This document shows, one piece after another, positions 45,212 through 54,134 of a stretch of DNA of 64,000 nucleotides (positions are counted from its first letter, which is position 1; the number at the start of each line of letters is the position of its first letter). A program made the translations under genes and the position numbers. The notes beneath the pieces were generated by a model. It was not told the origin of the DNA. It saw only the letters and a list, made by a program, of their open reading frames with translations, and did no database searches. The stretch is from positions 62,001-126,000 of the forward strand of contig CAZVFD010000002.1 in NCBI GenBank assembly GCA_964625465.1, written 5' to 3'. The DNA is from CAZLFQ01 sp964625465. Its GTDB lineage: Bacteria > Pseudomonadota > Alphaproteobacteria > Rickettsiales > Midichloriaceae.

Positions 45212-45829
45212 TTAAAAACAAGATTTTAGTAATTTTTTAAAAGCTTTAATTCGGTGGTGACCAACTTTATCTCTTTCTTTTTGAGACATTAATCCAAAGC
45301 TTTTTTTAGCTCCCTTAGGCACGAATATTGGTTGGAATCCAAAACCAGGGGCATCTCTTAATTCAAAGTTCAAATTTCCCTCAATCACACCTTCAAAGGT
45401 TTCTAGGTGGCCATCTTCAGGCCAATATAATGATAATGCACAAACGCAATGTGCCTCAGGAAGTTTGTCATTACAGCCAACTAGTTTCAGTTCTCTTTGG
45501 ATTCTTGTCATGGCTGTCTTGAAGTCTTTATTTGGCCCAGCCCACATTGCAGTATGTACACCAGGTAAGCCACCCAGAGCATCGATACAAACTCCTGTAT
45601 CATCTGCTAGAGCTGGGAGTTTTGATTTCTCGCCGTAGTATCTAGCCTTAAGTTCGGCGTTACCAATGAAAGTTTTTTCTGTTTCATCAGGTTCGCTTAT
45701 GCCTAGTTCTTTAGGTGTTACAAGCTCAATATCAAGCTTGTTAGCTTCAAAATAGTAAGTCAGTTCAACAATCTTATCTTTATTGTTCGAAGCAATTAAT
45801 AGTTTTTTGCCTTTAAATTTTCTAGCCAT
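45212..45829 (-). CDS. rdgB: dITP/XTP pyrophosphatase (RdgB/HAM1)
   Basis: House-cleaning NTPase that hydrolyses dITP, XTP and ITP to monophosphates, preventing their incorporation. 205 aa: substrate loop ASNNKDKIVEL, catalytic region LADDTGVCIDALGGLPGVHTAMW, FEGVIEGNL and the C-terminal APGFGFQPIFVPKG...SFGLMSQKERDKVGHHRIKAF. Complete; nothing unusual. Divergent from gpmI across 87 bp. Confidence 0.95.
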   Translation of the reverse strand: MARKFKGKKLLIASNNKDKIVELTYYFEANKLDIELVTPKELGISEPDETEKTFIGNAELKARYYGEKSKLPALADDTGVCIDALGGLPGVHTAMWAGPNKDFKTAMTRIQRELKLVGCNDKLPEAHCVCALSLYWPEDGHLETFEGVIEGNLNFELRDAPGFGFQPIFVPKGAKKSFGLMSQKERDKVGHHRIKAFKKLLKSCF

Positions 45830-45916
45830 GATCTACACATATTTCGGAGTTGGCATTATAGACAAAAAACTGTATCTATCAAGTATGTGTTGTTTATAAA
45901 TTTTTTGTAGAGATAT

Positions 45917-47416
45917 ATGTCATTTGTATTATGTATTTTAGATGGTTGGGGATATAGCGAAAAAAAAGAGTATAATGCTATAGCTAAAGCGTACACTCCA
46001 AACTACGACTTCTTGCTTAAAAACCATCCGCATACATTGTTAGAGTGTTTTGGTGAATCTGTAGGATTGCCAGAAGGGCAAATGGGAAATTCTGAAGTTG
46101 GACACATAACTATTGGGGCAGGGCGAATAGTGTATCAAGACTTACCCAAAATTTCTAAATCAATAGAGAGTGGTGAGTTTGCAAAAAAACAAGGTATTAA
46201 AGATGTCATTAGAAGCTTGCAAAATAATGGTGGGATCTGCCATATAATTGGCTTGATATCAGATGGTGGTGTGCATTCCCATATTGACCATATCATAGCT
46301 CTAAATCAGATTATGTCGTCACAAAAAGTTCCTGTTAAGCTGCATGCTGTTGCTGATGGAAGAGATGTTGCACCACAATCTGTGATTAAATATTTAGAAA
46401 AATTACATGCTGCCAAAGTAGATATTGCCTCACTAATGGGGCGGTTCTACTGTATGGATCGCGATAAACGTTGGGATAGAACTCAGAAAGCCTATGATGC
46501 AATTGTAAATGGTGAGGCACCAAAATATTCAGATATAATTTCAGCAGTTACGGAATCTTATAATAATGATGTTGATGATGAATTTATTAAGCCGATAGTT
46601 GCAGATGGATATTCAGGTGTTAAAAGTGGTGATGCAATAATAATCGCTAATTTTAGAGCTGATAGAGTAAGGCAAATATCTCACGCCTTATGCGATATAA
46701 AATTTGAAGAATTTAAAACACGTAGTTTAGAATTATCTCATGTAATTTCAATGACGGAATACTCAGAAGTATTGGCAAAAATGATGCAGCCACTATTTGT
46801 CAATGAAACTCCTAAAAATACTTTGGGTGAAGTGATTTCGTCTTTAGGAATGAAGCAGTTGCGTGCCGCTGAGACAGAGAAATACGCTCATGTTACTTAT
46901 TTCTTTAATGGTGGGAGAGAACAGCCATTTGAAGGAGAAGATAGAATTCTTGTTCCATCTCCCAAGGTTGCAACTTATGACTTGCAGCCTGAGATGTCTG
47001 CCCAAGAATTGACTGATAAGCTTGTAGAAGCGATTCGTAGCAAGAAGTACAATTTTATTTGTATAAATTTTGCTAATCCAGATATGGTTGGGCATAGTGG
47101 GAATATCGAATCGACTATACTGGCAATAAATAAAGTGGATGAGTGTTTGGGGCGTATTACCAATGCTGTGCAGGAGATTAGTGGCGAGATGTTAGTTACT
47201 GCTGATCATGGAAATGCAGAAGAGATGATGGATGAAGTAAATCATCAGCCTTTGACATCTCATACTTTAAATAAAGTTCCACTAATTTATTTTGGGAGTA
47301 AAAAACTTTCTCTAAACAATGGTGGGTTGTCGAATGTTGCTCCTTCAATCCTCGAATTAATGGGCATTAAAAAGCCAGCAGAGATGAATGCGCGAAGCTT
47401 AGTACAAACTCGGTAA
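45917..47416 (+). CDS. gpmI: 2,3-bisphosphoglycerate-independent phosphoglycerate mutase
   Basis: Interconverts 3- and 2-phosphoglycerate using two Mn ions. 499 aa, alkaline-phosphatase superfamily: ILDGWGYSE at the N-terminus, catalytic Ser59 in MGNSEVGHITIGAGR, RDVAPQSVI and GRFYCMDRDKRWDR in the transferase domain, metal motifs NFANPDMVGHSG and VTADHGNAEEM, and HPLTSHT-like QPLTSHTLNKVP. Full length. Many Rickettsiales keep only part of glycolysis, so this enzyme may serve gluconeogenic or lower-glycolysis flux; other glycolytic genes are not in the window. Confidence 0.96.
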   Translation: MSFVLCILDGWGYSEKKEYNAIAKAYTPNYDFLLKNHPHTLLECFGESVGLPEGQMGNSEVGHITIGAGRIVYQDLPKISKSIESGEFAKKQGIKDVIRSLQNNGGICHIIGLISDGGVHSHIDHIIALNQIMSSQKVPVKLHAVADGRDVAPQSVIKYLEKLHAAKVDIASLMGRFYCMDRDKRWDRTQKAYDAIVNGEAPKYSDIISAVTESYNNDVDDEFIKPIVADGYSGVKSGDAIIIANFRADRVRQISHALCDIKFEEFKTRSLELSHVISMTEYSEVLAKMMQPLFVNETPKNTLGEVISSLGMKQLRAAETEKYAHVTYFFNGGREQPFEGEDRILVPSPKVATYDLQPEMSAQELTDKLVEAIRSKKYNFICINFANPDMVGHSGNIESTILAINKVDECLGRITNAVQEISGEMLVTADHGNAEEMMDEVNHQPLTSHTLNKVPLIYFGSKKLSLNNGGLSNVAPSILELMGIKKPAEMNARSLVQTR

Positions 47417-47483
47417 GACTACTAAATTCGTTGAAACAAAGCCTAAAATGGGTTAAACCTTTAGCAGGAACAAGGAGATATGT

Positions 47484-49022
47484 ATGGAAAATGCAGTGAG
47501 AATACCTGAGTTAATTGAATCAAAAAGAAAAGCTGCGAAGTTTGGTGGGGGGCAAGAAAGAATCGATAAGCAACACGAGAAAGGCAAACTTACAGCTCGT
47601 GAAAGGATAGATGTGCTGTTAGATCCTGATTCGTTTGAAGAAATAGGGATGTTTGTTGAACACCGTTGCACAAATTTTGGAATGGATAAAAGCCATAATC
47701 CTGGTGATGGTTTGGTTGCGGGATATGGTACTATAAATGGGCGTGTTGTAATGGTTTATAGCCAAGATTTTACTGTGCTTGGTGGAACATTAAGTGAGAT
47801 GAATGCAAAAAAGATTTGTCAATTGCAAGATGCCGCACTAAGAATGGGGGCGCCGATTATTGGCATAAATGACTCGGGTGGAGCAAGAATTCAAGAAGGT
47901 GTGGACTCTTTAAGTGGTTATGGAGAGATATTTCAACGTAATGTTGATCTCTCGGGAGTAGTGCCACAAATATCATTGATTATGGGGCCTTGTGCAGGTG
48001 GTGCTGTTTATTCACCAGCATTAACTGATTTTACATTTATGGTTGCAGGGTCTTCGTATATGTATGTAACAGGCCCTGACGTAGTTAAGACCGTTACGCA
48101 TGAAGAGGTGACTCATGAGAAATTGGGTGGTGCATCGGTGCATGGTACGAAGAATGGTGTGTGTGATGGAGTTTTTGAAAATGATATTGATATGCTCCAA
48201 CAAATGCGCAGACTATTTAATTTCCTTCCTTCATGTAATAAGGGAGGAGTGCCTGTAAGGCCAACATTAGATCCAGCTGATAGGGTTGAGATGTCTTTGG
48301 AGACATTGATTCCAGAGAATCCAAACAAGCCATATAGTATGAGAGTGCTCATCGAAAAGATAATTGATGAAGGGGACTTCTTTGAAATAAAGCCAGATTA
48401 TGCCAAAAATATAATTACTGGTTTTGCACGGCTTGAGGGTCGTACGATCGGAATAGTTGCGAACCAGCCGATGCATTTAGCTGGTTGTCTAGACATTAAT
48501 GCTTCTGTTAAAGCGGCAAGATTTATAAGATTCTGTGATGCATTTAATATTCCTATTCTAACTCTGGTAGATGTACCGGGGTTCTTACCTGGTGTTGATC
48601 AGGAGCATAATGGAATAATAAAACACGGAGCAAAACTATTATATGCGTATGCCGAATCGACTGTTCCTAAAATTACTTTGATTGTGAGAAAGGCATATGG
48701 TGGTGCTTACATTGTTATGAATTCAAAGCACTTGAAAGGAGATCTAAACTATTCTTGGGCCAACGCTGAGATCGCAGTGATGGGTGCGAAGGGTGCTGTG
48801 GCTATTTTGCATCGTGATGCAAAAGATGAGGAGGTTATGAAAAAGAAGCTTTCTGAATATCAAGAAAAATTTGCTAACCCTTTATTCGCCGCATCGCGTG
48901 GATATATTGACGATATAATTAGGCCGTATAATACTAGATGGAAGTTATGTAAGGCATTCGCTATTTTAGAGAAAAAAGCGGTACAGAAACCTTGGAAAAA
49001 ACACGATAATTTGCCACTATAG
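47484..49022 (+). CDS. pccB: Propionyl-CoA carboxylase beta chain
   Basis: Carboxyltransferase subunit that moves CO2 from biotin to propionyl-CoA. 512 aa: GGGQERIDKQHEKGKLTARERIDVLLDPDSFEE at the start, oxyanion-hole segments NDSGGARIQEGVDSLSGYGEIFQRN and GPCAGGAVYSPALTDF in the first half, and DVPGFLPGVDQEHNGIIKHGAKLLYAYAE plus KAYGGAYIVMNSKHL in the second. A strong AAGGAG precedes the ATG at 47484. The biotin-carrying alpha chain pccA is not adjacent; radC follows 1 bp downstream. Closely related acyl-CoA carboxylases cannot be excluded. Confidence 0.94.
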   Translation: MENAVRIPELIESKRKAAKFGGGQERIDKQHEKGKLTARERIDVLLDPDSFEEIGMFVEHRCTNFGMDKSHNPGDGLVAGYGTINGRVVMVYSQDFTVLGGTLSEMNAKKICQLQDAALRMGAPIIGINDSGGARIQEGVDSLSGYGEIFQRNVDLSGVVPQISLIMGPCAGGAVYSPALTDFTFMVAGSSYMYVTGPDVVKTVTHEEVTHEKLGGASVHGTKNGVCDGVFENDIDMLQQMRRLFNFLPSCNKGGVPVRPTLDPADRVEMSLETLIPENPNKPYSMRVLIEKIIDEGDFFEIKPDYAKNIITGFARLEGRTIGIVANQPMHLAGCLDINASVKAARFIRFCDAFNIPILTLVDVPGFLPGVDQEHNGIIKHGAKLLYAYAESTVPKITLIVRKAYGGAYIVMNSKHLKGDLNYSWANAEIAVMGAKGAVAILHRDAKDEEVMKKKLSEYQEKFANPLFAASRGYIDDIIRPYNTRWKLCKAFAILEKKAVQKPWKKHDNLPL

Positions 49023-49023
49023 A

Positions 49024-49704
49024 ATGGTAGAAAAAAATCTGAAACTAGGGCATCGAAAAAGACTTAAGGAGAAATTCTTAAAAGTTCCAATTCGCAGTCT
49101 TGCCGACTATGAGATTTTAGAATTGGTTTTATTTGATGTTTTTGCGCGTTGCGATACCAGAGAAATGGCAAAACTCTTGATAAATAAATTTGGCTCTGTG
49201 GCTGGTGTTTTAAATGCTGAGCCAATTGAGCTTAAGCAAATTGAAGGGATAGGCGACAATGCGGTATTTCATCTGAAATTATTGTTAGATTTGTTCTCAA
49301 GGCTTTACATGCCAGTTTCTGAAGATAAGCCAGTATTAAGTAATTGGCATAGTGTTATTAACTACTGTAATTTAACTATGGGTTTTAGAAAAACTGAATG
49401 TTTTCGAGTGCTTTATCTTAACAAAAAAAATATGCTGATCTCGGATGAATTATCAGAAGGTGGAACCGTAGACAAAGTTCAAATTTATCCTAGAGAAATT
49501 GCCAAAAGAGCTATTGAGCATTCAGCATCTGCTATAATTTTAGTTCACAATCATCCAAGCAGTGAAGCTAAGCCGTCTGCTGAAGATATTGAGATGACAA
49601 AATCTATTGCAAATGCGCTCTCACCACTCTCCATAAAGGTCCACGATCATTTAATCGTCGCCAATAATAACCACTACTCGTTTAGAGCAAGCGGTTTGTT
49701 GTAG
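49024..49704 (+). CDS. radC: RadC-family JAMM protein
   Basis: 226 aa. N-terminal helix-hairpin-helix (RSLADYEILELVLF, LKQIEGIGDNAVFHLKLLL) and a JAMM metalloprotease-like domain with the HNHPSSEAKPSAED motif, where two His and the Asp bind zinc. RadC was once tied to DNA repair, but that role in E. coli was withdrawn and the true function is unsettled. Starts directly after the pccB stop, so probably one transcript. Converges on recA. Confidence 0.93.
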   Translation: MVEKNLKLGHRKRLKEKFLKVPIRSLADYEILELVLFDVFARCDTREMAKLLINKFGSVAGVLNAEPIELKQIEGIGDNAVFHLKLLLDLFSRLYMPVSEDKPVLSNWHSVINYCNLTMGFRKTECFRVLYLNKKNMLISDELSEGGTVDKVQIYPREIAKRAIEHSASAIILVHNHPSSEAKPSAEDIEMTKSIANALSPLSIKVHDHLIVANNNHYSFRASGLL

Positions 49705-49723
49705 TGAGTCAGAGAATACTGGC

Positions 49724-50785
49724 TTAAAAATTAGCGGCTTCTGCATTATCGTTGCTTGAAGATTCAGATGAAGGACTCTCAGCTAACTTCTCGGCAATTT
49801 TAGCATGGTTACTGCGAATCTTTTGTTCAATTTCTTCAGCTATCTTTGGATGATCTTTTAGGTATTGCTTAACATTCTCGCGACCTTGACCAATACGCTC
49901 GCCATTATATGCAAACCATGAACCAGACTTTTCAATTATTTCAGCTTTTACGCCTAAATCGATTATTTCACCAATCTTAGAAATACCTTCCCCGTATATG
50001 ATGTCAAAATCAACAGTTTTGAATGGAGGGGAAACTTTGTTTTTAACAACTTTTACACGTGTTTGGTTACCAATAATTTCTTCTTTATCTTTCAGTGCGC
50101 CAACTCTTCTTATATCTAATCTTACAGAGCAGTAAAACTTAAGAGCGTTACCACCAGTTGTAGTTTCTGGGTTGCCAAACATAACGCCAATTTTCATCCT
50201 GATTTGGTTGATGAAAATTAGAATTGCTTTTGATTTAGATATAGATGCTGTCAATTTGCGAAGAGCTTGGCTCATTAAGCGAGCTTGTAAGCCCATATGA
50301 CTATCGCCCATCTCGCCTTCAATTTCTGCCTTAGGTACGAGTGCTGCAACGCTGTCTACAATTACCAAGTCAACTGCACCTGAGCGTACTAATGTGTCGG
50401 CAATTTCCAAAGCTTGCTCTGCGTTATCAGGTTGAGATAAAATCAAATCTTCGATTTTTATACCAAGTTTTTTTGCGTAAATTGGATCTAAAGCATGTTC
50501 TGCATCGATGAATGCGCAAACGCCACCAGCTTTTTGTGCTTCGGCAATAGCATGCAATGTTAATGTTGTTTTACCAGAGCTTTCAGGACCATAGATTTCA
50601 ATTATTCTGCCTCTAGGAAGTCCACCAACTCCTAATGCCATGTCTAAGCTAAGTGAGCCAGTAGATATAACTTCTATCTTATCTTGCGATTCCTTTTGGC
50701 CAAGCTTCATTATAGAACCTTTGCCGTACTCTTTTTCAATTTGGCTTAATGCTGATTGTAACGCTTTTAATTTTTCACTAGACAT
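49724..50785 (-). CDS. recA: Recombinase RecA
   Basis: 353-aa strand-exchange protein. Walker A GPESSGKTTL, Walker B LVIVDSVAALVP, DNA-binding loops L1 (EGEMGDSHMGLQARLMSQALRK) and L2 (NQIRMKIGVMFGNPETTTGGNALKFY) and an acidic Ser/Asn-rich tail are as expected. Complete and typical. No SOS (LexA) box of either the E. coli GTTC/CTG or the alphaproteobacterial GTTC-N7-GTTC type is visible in the gap upstream, so damage induction is not supported. Confidence 0.98.
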   Translation of the reverse strand: MSSEKLKALQSALSQIEKEYGKGSIMKLGQKESQDKIEVISTGSLSLDMALGVGGLPRGRIIEIYGPESSGKTTLTLHAIAEAQKAGGVCAFIDAEHALDPIYAKKLGIKIEDLILSQPDNAEQALEIADTLVRSGAVDLVIVDSVAALVPKAEIEGEMGDSHMGLQARLMSQALRKLTASISKSKAILIFINQIRMKIGVMFGNPETTTGGNALKFYCSVRLDIRRVGALKDKEEIIGNQTRVKVVKNKVSPPFKTVDFDIIYGEGISKIGEIIDLGVKAEIIEKSGSWFAYNGERIGQGRENVKQYLKDHPKIAEEIEQKIRSNHAKIAEKLAESPSSESSSNDNAEAANF

Positions 50786-50943
50786 GATCTACCTTGTATT
50801 TTTTACTAGCCTGCATTTTGGAGTAAACAAAACTTATTGCAAGTGATTTTTATTTAAACTTATTTCCACCTCAAGTATTTTATATTGAGTTGGTCATAGT
50901 TCGTTGATAGTCTTATATTATATTGTCCTTATCTCATAAAATT

Positions 50944-52143
50944 ATGTTCGGGAATGATAGAGATTATACTAAACCCCCACAACCTTCTGTAAAGCCAACT
51001 GAAGAAAAAATATCAGAGCCTTCAAAGTCATCAGAATCTATTCCTCGATTGACAGCTTGGGATGTTATTAAACTTTCATTCTTTGGAGTTTTAATTGGTA
51101 GCTTTATTGTTTATTTTACCTGTAAATGGACTTGGGGAAATACATTAGAGAATATTAATTTTAATAATGATTTTAATTATTTAATGAAGTCTGCTGTATC
51201 TGTTCCTGTAGATATAATTGATCCAGCTAATAATGGTAAAATTGTTTTGGTTAATGGAGTTCTTGAATCTAGTGATATTTTACAAGACAAGCATTTTGGA
51301 GTGAGTACTCAGGCATTGCAGTTAGTGCGTTTGGTAGAGATGTATCAAAAGGTAAACGTAGGCGCTGGTAAAGGCGCAAGAACAGAGATGAAATGGACTG
51401 ATCGTCTTTATTCTAATGATGAGAACCCATCTAAAAAAGAGTATGGGACGCAGGTTGTATATGCAAATGAATTAAAGGTAGGTCAATTTAAAGTGTTACC
51501 TGAGGCTTTATCTAAAATAAATACCGAGGGAAAAGACTACTATTACAATGCTAAAGACTATCAATTATTAGATAAGAATTTTAAGAACAATAATAACCCG
51601 CCTATTGAAGATGTTGTAAAAGGTGAATTAGATCTATTTTATATTCACAATAAGTATACAAACTTTCCCCTAAGTCAGAGTAATTATGATGCGATTGATG
51701 AGGATTTAAAAGGTAGGTTTAAGCTTGTTGATGAGGTATATGCAACTGGCGATTTGAGTTCGCCTAGTATTGGTGATTATAGAATTAGGTACTTAGTTAT
51801 GAATCCTATTGAGGTAACAATGATAGGAGTTCAGAATAACGATTCTCTAGATTTTTTAAAGATTGGTGATGATTATTATAAAATGATAAGAAGTGGGAAG
51901 CATACAGTCCAAGAAATGATGGATTTTGAGAAAGATAATGTAGACGCTGGATTTTCTATCGCTAGATTTTTTCAGTGGTTGTTTCTATCTTTTGGAATAT
52001 TTTTAGTTCTTAATCCTTTTAGAGTGCTAAAAGATAATAATTCGTTTGTAGGGAGAGTTACAAGGATTGGTATCTTGCCTATAGCAATTGTCTTATCTTT
52101 GTTAGTTGTTGGTTCAGCCTCATTGCTAAATACGATTTTTTAG
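50944..52143 (+). CDS. TMEM43/LUMA-family membrane protein
   Basis: 399 aa from the ATG at 50944 (a TTG 21 bp upstream would add seven residues; neither has a clear ribosome site). One helix at about 45-63 (VIKLSFFGVLIGSFIVYFTC), a large extracytoplasmic domain with GKIVLVNGVLESSDILQDKHFGV and LVRLVEMYQKV, matching the eukaryotic TMEM43 pattern (hxGxL..., VEMYQW), and two to three helices at the end (FFQWLFLSFGIFLVLNPFRVL, IAIVLSLLVVGSASLL). The family occurs in scattered bacteria; human TMEM43 sits in the inner nuclear envelope and ER. The bacterial role is unknown. It lies alone between recA and the convergent tadA. Confidence 0.8.
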   Translation: MFGNDRDYTKPPQPSVKPTEEKISEPSKSSESIPRLTAWDVIKLSFFGVLIGSFIVYFTCKWTWGNTLENINFNNDFNYLMKSAVSVPVDIIDPANNGKIVLVNGVLESSDILQDKHFGVSTQALQLVRLVEMYQKVNVGAGKGARTEMKWTDRLYSNDENPSKKEYGTQVVYANELKVGQFKVLPEALSKINTEGKDYYYNAKDYQLLDKNFKNNNNPPIEDVVKGELDLFYIHNKYTNFPLSQSNYDAIDEDLKGRFKLVDEVYATGDLSSPSIGDYRIRYLVMNPIEVTMIGVQNNDSLDFLKIGDDYYKMIRSGKHTVQEMMDFEKDNVDAGFSIARFFQWLFLSFGIFLVLNPFRVLKDNNSFVGRVTRIGILPIAIVLSLLVVGSASLLNTIF

Positions 52144-52596
52144 TTGATCACGTTTTTTGGAGAAAAAGTCTTTAAGTAGTTTTCCGCATTCTTCTTCCAT
52201 CAATCCACCGTATACCTCTGGTTTATGGTGACAGCTTGATGCGTTAAAAATACGCGCTCCATTTTCCACTCCGCCACCTTTAGGATCGTATGCGCCGAAA
52301 TAAACTCTGCGAATTCGAGATAATGATATAGCATGCGCACACATAGGGCAGGGCTCAAGTGTGACGTACAGGTCGCACTCAGTTAACTTATTGGATTTAA
52401 GTTTCTTTGCAGCTTTGGTTAATGCTATAATCTCTGCATGAAAAGTTGGGTTGCATTTAGATTCTGTTAAATTATGGGCTTTGGCGATTATTTTGTTCTT
52501 GCATACAACTACAGCGCCAACTGGCACTTCGTCTGACATAGAAGCCTTTTTGGCCTGTTTTAAAGCCTCAATCATGTACTTGTTGTTAAAATTCAT
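52126..52596 (-). CDS. tadA: tRNA(Arg) adenosine-34 deaminase
   Basis: Essential zinc enzyme making inosine at the wobble position of tRNA-Arg(ACG). 156 aa, cytidine-deaminase fold: zinc ligand and proton shuttle His53-Ala-Glu55 in FHAEIIAL, and Cys83/Cys86 in LEPCPMCAHAI; RVYFGAYDPKGGGVENG follows. Typical length. The 3' end overlaps the convergent TMEM43-like gene by 18 bp. A palindromic repeat sits just upstream, between this gene and dacB. Confidence 0.94.
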   Translation of the reverse strand: MNFNNKYMIEALKQAKKASMSDEVPVGAVVVCKNKIIAKAHNLTESKCNPTFHAEIIALTKAAKKLKSNKLTECDLYVTLEPCPMCAHAISLSRIRRVYFGAYDPKGGGVENGARIFNASSCHHKPEVYGGLMEEECGKLLKDFFSKKRDQLKNRI

Positions 52597-52629
52597 TTAT
52601 GTATAATTAATCTGGATATTAATAACTAT

Positions 52630-52709
52630 GTCATACTGAACTTGTTTCAGCATCTACAAATTGAGATCCTGACACGAAGTGCTGCGAAGCTAAATAAATT
52701 CAGGATGAC
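52630..52709. repeat. Second copy of the dispersed palindromic repeat
   Basis: 80 bp between divergent tadA and dacB. The left arm gtcatactgaacttgtttca and the right end taaataaattcaggatgac match the arms of the element at 31149-31207; the centre carries extra bases including an inserted internal inverted segment (cgaagtgctgcgaag). This copy is intergenic and slightly decayed, unlike the translated one in mltA. Confidence 0.8.
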
Positions 52710-52731
52710 AACTATAATGAAAATTACATAA

Positions 52732-54084
52732 ATGAAATACATATTTCTATCTCTAATTTTATTCGTGAACCTTGCTAATGCTGGGGATTTACCTCACGGA
52801 AGTTTATTCGCTGCGAAAATAATAGATTTGGATACCGATGAAGTTGTGTATGAAAAACAGCCTGATATGTTACTTATGCCTGCTAGTAGCCAGAAAATTG
52901 TTACATTATACTCTGCACTTCGGTTGATAGACGTTGATGATGCTTTTAAAACCTCGTTGTATACAGATGGGACAATCAAAGATGGTAAGATCAATGGCAA
53001 TCTATACTTTAAGTTTAATGGTGACCCAGAGTTTACGACTCAAAAATTAGAAAGAATGATTGAGACACTCAGAGTTCTAAAAGTGAATTCAATTACAAAG
53101 GATGTAGTTATCGATGACAGCGAGTATGATGATGAATTTTTCGGCCATGGTTGGCCAAGTGATCAAACTAAGTTCTGTTATTCAGCGCCTATCTCGGCGA
53201 TTATGCTAGATAGAAACTGTTACAGGGTTTCAGTTCATAAAAATGCAAAATCAGCGAATTTTAGGCTTGAGCAGTTTCCATCGTTTGCAAAAATTATTAA
53301 TAAAGCCAAGATGACAGAGATGAGTAATCTATGTGAGTTTGAGCTAAGGGCATTTGGTGATAATAGTTATGTTTTAGATGGGTGCTATCAGCATAAAGAT
53401 TTACCAGAAGATTTGAATATAGCGATGCAGAATCCAAGAAAAAATGCATTGGAAACTATACACTATATTTTAAAAGCAAAGAAAGTTTCTTTTAAGGGTA
53501 TTAAAATTGGATCTACTCCATCTGGCGCTAAGGAGTTGGCGTATTATAAATCGCGTCCAATAAGAAGCTTGCTGAAAGACATGACTAAAGATTCAGATAA
53601 TTTTGTAAGTGAGGCTATATTCAAACGAATCAGTGCGAAAAATACTGATTATGCTGGTGGATGGAAAAATAGCTCCATATTAGTGACCGATTTACTAGTC
53701 AAAGATTTGGAAATTAATAGGTCAGATATTAGTGTAAGAGATGGATCAGGAATTTCTCGTAAAGATTTAATATCACCGAACATTTTTGTGAAGTTGCTGA
53801 AATCTGCCTATTCCAAAAATGATGTAAAGAATACATTTGTTGAATCCCTGCCGATTGCCGGTGTAGACGGGACGCTTCGTAATAGGTTTAAGGATACTCA
53901 TTTGGAAAAAGTATTGGTAGCCAAGACGGGTAGTATCGATAATGTTTCAACTTTATCTGGATATGCTTTTATGCCCTCTGGAAAAAAATATGCTTTTAGT
54001 TTGATGACTAACAATTCATTAGAAGCGATGGATAAAATTAAGAAATATGAAGAAGAATTATTGGTGAGTCACTTGACTAACTAA
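52732..54084 (+). CDS. dacB: D-alanyl-D-alanine carboxypeptidase/endopeptidase (PBP4)
   Basis: Class C low-molecular-mass PBP that trims or cleaves peptidoglycan cross-links in the periplasm. 450 aa with a signal peptide (MKYIFLSLILFVNLANAG). Catalytic motifs are present: Ser-x-x-Lys in MPASSQKIVTLYSALR, Ser-Asp-Asn in TKDSDNFVSEAIFKR, and Lys-Thr-Gly in VLVAKTGSIDNVSTLSGYA. The extra domain between the first two motifs is as in PBP4. Together with mrdA and mltA it completes a picture of active wall turnover. Confidence 0.94.
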   Translation: MKYIFLSLILFVNLANAGDLPHGSLFAAKIIDLDTDEVVYEKQPDMLLMPASSQKIVTLYSALRLIDVDDAFKTSLYTDGTIKDGKINGNLYFKFNGDPEFTTQKLERMIETLRVLKVNSITKDVVIDDSEYDDEFFGHGWPSDQTKFCYSAPISAIMLDRNCYRVSVHKNAKSANFRLEQFPSFAKIINKAKMTEMSNLCEFELRAFGDNSYVLDGCYQHKDLPEDLNIAMQNPRKNALETIHYILKAKKVSFKGIKIGSTPSGAKELAYYKSRPIRSLLKDMTKDSDNFVSEAIFKRISAKNTDYAGGWKNSSILVTDLLVKDLEINRSDISVRDGSGISRKDLISPNIFVKLLKSAYSKNDVKNTFVESLPIAGVDGTLRNRFKDTHLEKVLVAKTGSIDNVSTLSGYAFMPSGKKYAFSLMTNNSLEAMDKIKKYEEELLVSHLTN

Positions 54085-54134
54085 GGGTTTTTTAATATCA
54101 TGTTCATCAATTTTACCATGCTAATTTTTAATAA

